The notes below the pieces were generated by a model. It did no database searches and had not been told where the DNA came from. It was given only the letters and a program-made list of their open reading frames with translations. Below, one piece after another: positions 58,569 through 64,000 of a stretch of DNA of 64,000 nt. The translations under genes and the position numbers were made by a program. The stretch is from Phocaeicola plebeius. GTDB lineage: Bacteria > Bacteroidota > Bacteroidia > Bacteroidales > Bacteroidaceae. The number at the start of each line of letters is the position of its first letter. The first letter of the stretch is position 1. The stretch lies in assembly GCF_003437535.1 (NCBI RefSeq), contig NZ_QSQT01000014.1, positions 37,594 through 101,593 of the forward strand, written 5' to 3'.

Positions 58569-59170
58569 TCTTCCGCCTCCTTTCTTTTCTCCTGGATAGA
58601 CTTCAAAATCTTTTGAGAGGATTTTGACAAGTTTTCCTCGTCTTCCATAAAACGTTTGATTTTCCGCAAAGCGTCCTGATAACCCGGAATCTGCACTTTC
58701 TCAAAAAGGTTTACTTTCTGAGTCGTTTTCTTACGTGCATGTTCCAGCAAATCCAGCTTGGCAAGAGCAAACTCTCTTTCAATGGCAGTCTGGGCAAGTT
58801 TTTTCAATAGATGAATACCGTCGGCATACCACTTCGGGCTACAGAACAAACTAAATGGCCGGATATCAAACTCCACCTCATCCAGCAACGGAACCCGGAC
58901 ACCCGCAATCTTCCGCACACCCAGATGCACATCTTTCACCCTTACCAATGAAGCGTCAAACTCATTCCAAAGGGCATGCATGTGCTCGTATGACGAGATT
59001 TGCGTTTCCAGTCGTTCCTCCAGTTCGGCAGCTTCTTCTTTGCAGCGTTTCACTTCCATGCGCAGGGCACTCTCCTTATTCTTAATGATAGGGAGCGTAC
59101 GCACACGGACCTTCAGCTGCTTTTCAAGCTGTTGCAAAGAGGTCTTGTTATACTGAAATTTTATTGCCAT
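58565..59170 (-). CDS. ntpD: V-type ATPase subunit D (central stalk)
   Basis: A 201-residue protein made of two long helices, as expected for the rotary shaft: N-terminal KTSLQQLEKQLKVRVRTLPI and C-terminal coiled coil ending KSIQEKRKEAEE, with a shorter middle part (about 75-115). It connects the A3B3 head to the K ring. It sits between subunits B and I and is coupled to I by a four-base overlap. Confidence 0.88.
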
Positions 59171-59187
59171 TTTAAAGTCTTATAAAT

Positions 59188-60507
59188 TTATTTCTTCCAA
59201 TACTGATCTACGAACTCTTTCTTGATGTTCACTTCTTCCGGCTTGAAGTATTTGCTGAACAAGCCCCAGGTTACATCCAACATTTCTGTCGTATTCAAGT
59301 TCACATCAATAGCCAGCAGCTGGTTGGCATAATCCTTGGCAAAGGCCAGCGCACGTTCGTCGTAGTTGGTCAGGTCGAAACCGTTTTCCATCTTTGTCTT
59401 GGCATTCGCTGCATCGGCATACAGACGTACGGCCGCATTCATCACCTGCGGATGATCTTTACGTGTCTTCTTACCACTTACCAGCTGTTTCAAACGTGAC
59501 AACGAACGGAACGGGTCGACAATTACCTTACCTATATCACTGTCACGACGCAGGAAGAGCTGACCTTCTGTGATGTAACCGGTATTATCCGGAACTGCAT
59601 GAGTAATATCACCACCGGAAAGAGTAGTCACCGCAATGATAGTTATAGAACCACCACTCGGGAACTGTACAGCTTTTTCGTAAATTTTAGCCAAATCAGA
59701 ATACAAAGAACCCGGCATAGAATCCTTCGAAGGAATCTGATCCATACGGTTAGACACAATAGCCAACGCATCGGCATACGAAGTCATATCGGTCAGCAGT
59801 ACCAATACTTTCTGGTTATGTTCTACGGCAAAATATTCAGCCGCAGTCAATGCCATATCTGGAATCAACAGACGTTCTACCGGCGGGTTTTCTGTCGTAT
59901 TCACAAAGCTGATGATACGGTCCAGCGCACCTGCATTCGAGAATACATTCTTAAAGTAGAGGTAGTCATCGTTTGTCATACCCATACCACCCAGAATAAT
60001 CTTGTCTGTCTCTGCACGCAGAGCTACGTTCGCCATTACCTGGTTAAAAGGTTGGTCAGGGTCTGCAAAGAACGGAATCTTCTGCCCGGATACCAGCGTA
60101 TTGTTCAAGTCGATACCGGCAATACCCGTAGCAATCAGTTCAGACGGTTGTTTACGACGTACCGGATTCACTGACGGACCACCAATTTCCACTTCAGTTC
60201 CTTCTACCTCCGGTCCCCCGTCAATCGGTTCACCGAAAGCATTGAAGAAACGTCCGGCCAGCTGGTCACTCACTTTCAGCGTAGGAGACTTGCCCAAGAA
60301 TACCACCTCTGCATTGGTCGGAATACCTTCCGTACCTTCAAACACCTGCAGGGTCACTTCATCTCCGGCAATCTTCACCACCTGCGCCAGCTTGCCGTTC
60401 ACCATAGCCAGTTCGTCATAACCAACCCCTGTTGCTTTCAGCGAACAGGTAGCCTTGGTTATCTGGCTAATCTTTGTATATATTTTTTGAAAAGCTTTTG
60501 TCGCCAT
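59188..60507 (-). CDS. ntpB: V-type ATPase subunit B
   Basis: A 439-residue regulatory head subunit. It has the family sequence (LKATGVGYDELAMVNG, then NPVRRKQPSELIATGIAGID, GSLYSDLAKIYEKA and TVTTLSGGDITHAVPDNTGYITEGQ-like block ITHAVPDNTGYITEGQ) but not a complete P-loop, as normal for the non-catalytic subunit. It alternates with subunit A in the A3B3 hexamer. It is encoded 24 bases after subunit A. Confidence 0.95.
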   Translation of the reverse strand: MATKAFQKIYTKISQITKATCSLKATGVGYDELAMVNGKLAQVVKIAGDEVTLQVFEGTEGIPTNAEVVFLGKSPTLKVSDQLAGRFFNAFGEPIDGGPEVEGTEVEIGGPSVNPVRRKQPSELIATGIAGIDLNNTLVSGQKIPFFADPDQPFNQVMANVALRAETDKIILGGMGMTNDDYLYFKNVFSNAGALDRIISFVNTTENPPVERLLIPDMALTAAEYFAVEHNQKVLVLLTDMTSYADALAIVSNRMDQIPSKDSMPGSLYSDLAKIYEKAVQFPSGGSITIIAVTTLSGGDITHAVPDNTGYITEGQLFLRRDSDIGKVIVDPFRSLSRLKQLVSGKKTRKDHPQVMNAAVRLYADAANAKTKMENGFDLTNYDERALAFAKDYANQLLAIDVNLNTTEMLDVTWGLFSKYFKPEEVNIKKEFVDQYWKK

Positions 60508-60531
60508 TTTCTACCCATTTATTGATTTCAC

Positions 60532-62289
60532 TTATTTTACTTTTCTTTCGGCAACCAGCTCCTGCAACTGTTTCTGGAATTCCACATATTGCGGAGAACG
60601 GAACTGTGCATAGTTCATCTGCTTGCAGATATTAATCATCTTCTTGAAGTAATCCATTACTTCTACGAAATTGTCAAAGCTGAAATCTGTATGGCAAATG
60701 TCGATTACCATATTCACGATTTCTTCCTGACGTTCCATCGGGGTCACCGCATCCACTTCATCAAAGGCATCCTGCTGCAAAATGACAAAGTCAATCAGTT
60801 CTGACTTCCAGAAAATCACGTGATATTCTACAGGCACACCGTCATCACCCAAGATGTTAATCTGTTCGGCAATTTCCTTACCACGCAACAGACGAGTCTT
60901 CAGTTCAGTCACCTTACCCGTCCATTCTGCGTTGATATGTTCTGTGATATACGCTTCAAATTCAGGATACTCCAGATACTTAGAATAAGAATCAATCGGG
61001 TTCACAGCCGGATAACGTTTACGGTCTGCACGTTCCTGTTCCAATGCATAGAAACAGCGGGCTACTTTCTTCGTATTTTCTGTCACCGGTTCCTTCAAGT
61101 TACCTCCGGCAGGCGATACGGTACCGATAAAGGTAATAGATCCCGTCGCTCCATTGTTCAGATGTACATATCCTGCACGACCATAGAAGTTAGAAATAAT
61201 AGCCGAAATATCCATCGGGAAAGCATCCGGCCCAGGAAGTTCCTCCATACGGTTAGACATTTCACGCAAAGCCTGTGCCCAACGTGAAGTAGAGTCGGCC
61301 ATCAGCAAAACTTTCAATCCCATGGCACGGTAGAACTCGGCCATTGTCATGGCGGTATACACAGATGCTTCACGAGCCGCAACCGGCATATTAGAAGTAT
61401 TTGCCACAATGATGGTACGTTCCATCAACTTACGTCCTGTATGCGGGTCGACCAGTTCCGGGAACTCTGTAAAGATTTCTACCACCTCATTGGCACGTTC
61501 ACCACAAGCCGCGATAATTACGATGTCAGCTTCCGCCTGTTTGGAGATGGCATGCTGAAGCACCGTCTTACCCGTACCAAACGGTCCCGGAATAAATCCT
61601 GTACCACCTTCTACAATCGGGTTCATTGTATCAATCACACGTACACCCGTTTCCAGCAGTTTGTAAGGACGCGGTTTCTCCTTATAATTAGTCATGGCTT
61701 TCTTCACCGGCCATTTCTGAATCATATTTACAGGGATGTCATTACCCTCTGCATCTGTAAGTACAGCTACGGTATCTTCAATGGTATACTCTCCTTCCTC
61801 TACTATGGACTTTACTTTATAAGTTCCCTGCAATTGGAACGGTACCATGATTTTCAACGGCTGATGGTTTTCTTCCACTTCTCCCAGCCAGGCAGACGGT
61901 CCCACTTCATCACCCGCTTTCACAATAGGCTTGAACAGCCATTTCTTTTCCTTGTCCAGCGGATAAGTATACTGACCACGTTTCAGAAATACTCCCTCCA
62001 TTTTATCGAGATCATTCTGCAACCCGTCATAATTCTTCGAAAGCATGCCAGGTCCTAATGTCACTTCCAGCATGTGGCCTGTAAATTCAGCTTCCGCACC
62101 CACTTTCAGTCCACGTGTACTTTCAAAAACCTGCACATACACATTCTTTCCTACCACCTTGATTACTTCGGCCATCAGGCGGTCACCTCCGGTCGAGATG
62201 TAACAGATTTCATTCTGTGCCACCGGACCGTCGACTGTCAATGTAACCATATTGGCGATTACGCCTAAAACAGTTCCTTTTGTTGCCAT
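60532..62289 (-). CDS. ntpA: V-type ATPase catalytic subunit A
   Basis: A 585-residue catalytic subunit. The P-loop GPFGTGKT is at residues 235-242, followed by HAISKQAEADIVIIAACGER (the conserved GER), and SDSTSRWAQALREMS-like ADSTSRWAQALREMS. A non-homologous bulge region (about 115-190) is present, as in V/A-type enzymes. It hydrolyses or makes ATP in the cytosolic head. It is encoded 15 bases after the DUF2764 gene. Confidence 0.96.
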   Translation of the reverse strand: MATKGTVLGVIANMVTLTVDGPVAQNEICYISTGGDRLMAEVIKVVGKNVYVQVFESTRGLKVGAEAEFTGHMLEVTLGPGMLSKNYDGLQNDLDKMEGVFLKRGQYTYPLDKEKKWLFKPIVKAGDEVGPSAWLGEVEENHQPLKIMVPFQLQGTYKVKSIVEEGEYTIEDTVAVLTDAEGNDIPVNMIQKWPVKKAMTNYKEKPRPYKLLETGVRVIDTMNPIVEGGTGFIPGPFGTGKTVLQHAISKQAEADIVIIAACGERANEVVEIFTEFPELVDPHTGRKLMERTIIVANTSNMPVAAREASVYTAMTMAEFYRAMGLKVLLMADSTSRWAQALREMSNRMEELPGPDAFPMDISAIISNFYGRAGYVHLNNGATGSITFIGTVSPAGGNLKEPVTENTKKVARCFYALEQERADRKRYPAVNPIDSYSKYLEYPEFEAYITEHINAEWTGKVTELKTRLLRGKEIAEQINILGDDGVPVEYHVIFWKSELIDFVILQQDAFDEVDAVTPMERQEEIVNMVIDICHTDFSFDNFVEVMDYFKKMINICKQMNYAQFRSPQYVEFQKQLQELVAERKVK

Positions 62290-62304
62290 TCTATTTTATT
62301 TTTA

Positions 62305-63144
62305 CTATTTTCTAAACTCTTCCGGAATCTGTACCTCTTCCTTCAGATGCTGAATCATCTGGCGGAACAGTTCATTTCCTTTTTCTTTGTCCAGTGAAAT
62401 CCATCGTTCAATCATTTCCAGCTGTAAGAGGAAAACGAACAAACGCTCTACCGTGAAATAATTAAAGAACGACTCATCTTCCAGCCATTTCCAGGCCAGC
62501 AAGTCTGTCTTCTTTTCACGTTCCACCAGTTCCTCCATTTCTGCAATGCGCTGCAATTCTTCCATATAAGCCAACTGTTCTCCCAATCCGAAATCACGGG
62601 CATTCGAAGTTCTCAGTTGCTCACACACTTCCGTGTCTCCCACAATCCGGGGAGCCACTTCCATCTTGTATTTGCGCAAAATAAAAGCAGAGAGGATATT
62701 GTTCACATTCAGACTAAACTCAAACCAACGGCTTATGAAGCGATTTCCACATCTCATGGCATACGCATAATAGGCAGCCGCCAGCGCCTCCTCAGCCACG
62801 AAATGCTCCTCACCTGAATTTTGTAGATACAAAGCGATGAAATCATACAAGTAAGAAGGGAACTTTTTCTCGCAAGCATCTCCTTGGCGAACAGCCTCTA
62901 TCAGAAGCAGCAATTCTTCTGCCGAGAAGTTACCTCGTTCATCAATTCCCGCATCTTTGTCCTTTAAAAGTTTCAACAGATTTATATTATCAAATTTCAG
63001 GTAAAACAAATCAATCAGCTTTTTGTCTTTATCAGACAGAGAAGGATAAAGTTCAGATTTAAAGTTTTCAACGGTATAACTCAGTTTGCCATCGTCCAAT
63101 GACACAGACGGCAAACCAGCTACCAGATAATAATAGTTGCTCAT
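62305..63144 (-). CDS. DUF2764 protein of the V-ATPase operon
   Basis: A 279-residue soluble, mostly helical protein (MSNYYYLVAGLPSVSLDD start). DUF2764 proteins occur at this position in V-ATPase operons of Bacteroidetes, spirochaetes and chlamydiae, where a recognisable subunit C is absent, so it may take the role of C as socket between D and the ring; this is inferred from gene order. It lies between E (9 bases upstream) and A (15 bases downstream). Confidence 0.85.
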   Translation of the reverse strand: MSNYYYLVAGLPSVSLDDGKLSYTVENFKSELYPSLSDKDKKLIDLFYLKFDNINLLKLLKDKDAGIDERGNFSAEELLLLIEAVRQGDACEKKFPSYLYDFIALYLQNSGEEHFVAEEALAAAYYAYAMRCGNRFISRWFEFSLNVNNILSAFILRKYKMEVAPRIVGDTEVCEQLRTSNARDFGLGEQLAYMEELQRIAEMEELVEREKKTDLLAWKWLEDESFFNYFTVERLFVFLLQLEMIERWISLDKEKGNELFRQMIQHLKEEVQIPEEFRK

Positions 63145-63153
63145 GCCACTGGA

Positions 63154-63744
63154 TTAAAACAACATTTTGACTAACTGAGGACGAAGGAATTCCTTGAAAT
63201 AGTTCTCAAATTCTTCCTCTCCAAAATTTACTTTATAGGAACCATCCGCAGGCGAAATAGAGAATAACATCTTCATTCCGTTCACCTGATTAATAGTTAC
63301 TCCTTTATCCAGCAAAGCTTTTGCCTTAGCTGTAAAGTATTTTTTCAGACTGTCCGCATCTTTCACCGAAATTTCAATCGGTTCATTTGCTGACCATTTT
63401 TCTGCCAGTGCCAAAATAAATTTATAAAGAAACTCTTTGTCGGCAGTAAATCCTTTTACCGTTTCTTCTACAGTCTGATTCGTCAGCAAGTTTGCCACTT
63501 CCGTCTTCAATGCATTTACAGCCTGTCCGGCAAAAAGTTTCAATTCCGATTTAGTGTTCTCATTCAATTCGTCGGCTGATTTCTTCGCTTCAGCCAATAT
63601 AGACTCAGCCTGCTTTTTTGCATCTTCAATCAGTTTTTCCGCCTGAGCCTGAGCCTCGCTCACAAGGCGTTGAGCTTCCTCATTTCCTTTTTCCACCCCT
63701 TCACGGTAGATTTTATCAGTTAGCTCTTGAATCTTGTTTTCCAT
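63154..63744 (-). CDS. ntpE: V-type ATPase subunit E (peripheral stalk)
   Basis: A 196-residue protein. The N-terminal half (1-75) is a charged, Ala/Glu/Lys-rich helix for the peripheral stalk (EAQAQAEKLIEDAKKQAESIL), and the C-terminal half is a compact domain that contacts the head (FEEFENYFKEFLRPQLVKMLF in two adjoining blocks). It is the first gene of the operon; its predicted -7 box is at 63801-63808. Confidence 0.85.
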   Translation of the reverse strand: MENKIQELTDKIYREGVEKGNEEAQRLVSEAQAQAEKLIEDAKKQAESILAEAKKSADELNENTKSELKLFAGQAVNALKTEVANLLTNQTVEETVKGFTADKEFLYKFILALAEKWSANEPIEISVKDADSLKKYFTAKAKALLDKGVTINQVNGMKMLFSISPADGSYKVNFGEEEFENYFKEFLRPQLVKMLF

Positions 63745-63800
63745 GATGAATTTATATTTATTAAAGATTACTGCATTTATATGAGGTTTTTAAAACCGCC

Positions 63801-63827
63801 CAAATATAGCAACTTTTTTATTCAAAG
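63801..63827 (-). promoter_or_regulatory. Promoter of the V-ATPase operon
   Basis: The minus strand reads TATATTTG (63801-63808), and 19 bases upstream GTTG (63828-63831) matches three of four -33 bases. Leader of about 50 bases. Confidence 0.5.
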
Positions 63828-63936
63828 CAACTAAATTCATCATGAATATTGTCTGAAATATCGCTAAAAGCAGCTCAGGTTACATTATTGTATACTGAAT
63901 CCAAAACTTATCCAGAAACGTACAAACACAAAAAAA

Positions 63937-63962
63937 GCCCTGAAGCGTTTCTGCCTCAGGGC
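63937..63962 (-). terminator. Terminator of the rRNA operon
   Basis: GCCCTGAAGC (63937-63946) pairs with GCCTCAGGGC (63953-63962) with one mismatch; on the minus strand seven T follow. It lies just behind the 5S end. Confidence 0.8.
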
Positions 63963-63973
63963 TTCTGTTAAAA

Positions 63974-64000
63974 CGGCGACTACCTACTCTCCCACTTGCG
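63974..64000 (-). rRNA. rrf: 5S rRNA, 3' end only
   Basis: On the minus strand the last bases read CGCAAGTGGGAGAGTAGGTA followed by GTCGCCG, the standard 3' end of bacterial 5S rRNA. The gene continues beyond the right edge and implies a leftward rRNA operon there. Confidence 0.85.

Overview
The window looks like the chromosome of a gut Bacteroidales bacterium of the Bacteroides/Phocaeicola type. The evidence is SusC/SusD pairs, SGNH esterase and GH2/GH35/GH78 enzymes in one cluster, a FeoA-FeoB fusion, a GT3-type glycogen synthase next to a glucan phosphorylase, a V-type ATPase operon carrying DUF2764, a histone-H1-like small basic protein, and many promoters of the Bacteroidetes type (TTTG, about 20 bases, then TAnnTTTG). 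No phage, insertion sequence, CRISPR array or tRNA was seen. The right edge enters the 3' end of a 5S rRNA, so an rRNA operon lies just outside.

Layout. 1-4.7 kb: end of a TonB-type outer-membrane barrel, a membrane-anchored TPR/HTH regulator, a small stand-alone copy of its DNA-binding end, and a YjbQ protein. 4.7-9.1 kb: a GT51 peptidoglycan glycosyltransferase, a lipoprotein with a DUF2135-like domain and long leader, and a two-gene unit (small conserved protein plus acyltransferase). 9.1-11.3 kb: a palindrome cluster, an outer-membrane barrel and a TetR regulator, visibly AT-rich. 11.3-16.2 kb: an APH-fold kinase, a periplasmic TPR protein, a POT peptide transporter and a TlpA-like thioredoxin lipoprotein. 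16.2-22.1 kb: a three-gene signalling unit: a 1474-residue double sensor, a response regulator and a small membrane protein. 22.2-26.6 kb: H1-like protein, tilS, feoAB and a Cys-rich Feo partner too short for standard ORF calling.

26.6-48.8 kb is a polysaccharide-utilisation locus (PUL). The major arm, transcribed leftward, runs GH2, MFS sugar transporter, DUF5107-TPR protein, GH35, SusC, SusD. An AraC activator follows on the other strand. A second leftward arm (GH2, sialate-O-acetylesterase-like esterase, GH78 alpha-L-rhamnosidase) starts divergently from the AraC gene. The enzymes suggest a beta-galactoside/rhamnose-containing, acetylated plant glycan. Three of its nine structural genes (GH78, esterase, MFS) are each interrupted by one apparent single-base deletion; either the locus is decaying or the assembly has local errors.

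48.9-64 kb: a second palindrome cluster (seven AGTACT), a PepSY-like protein with an OmpR-type two-component system, glycogen phosphorylase and synthase, and the V-ATPase operon E-DUF2764-A-B-D-I-K, whose proteolipid carries residues matching the sodium ligands of Enterococcus hirae NtpK.

The most unusual item is the double sensor: its first kinase module has an intact ATP-binding domain but no phosphoacceptor histidine, while the second has the histidine but a ruined ATP site. The two halves look complementary.
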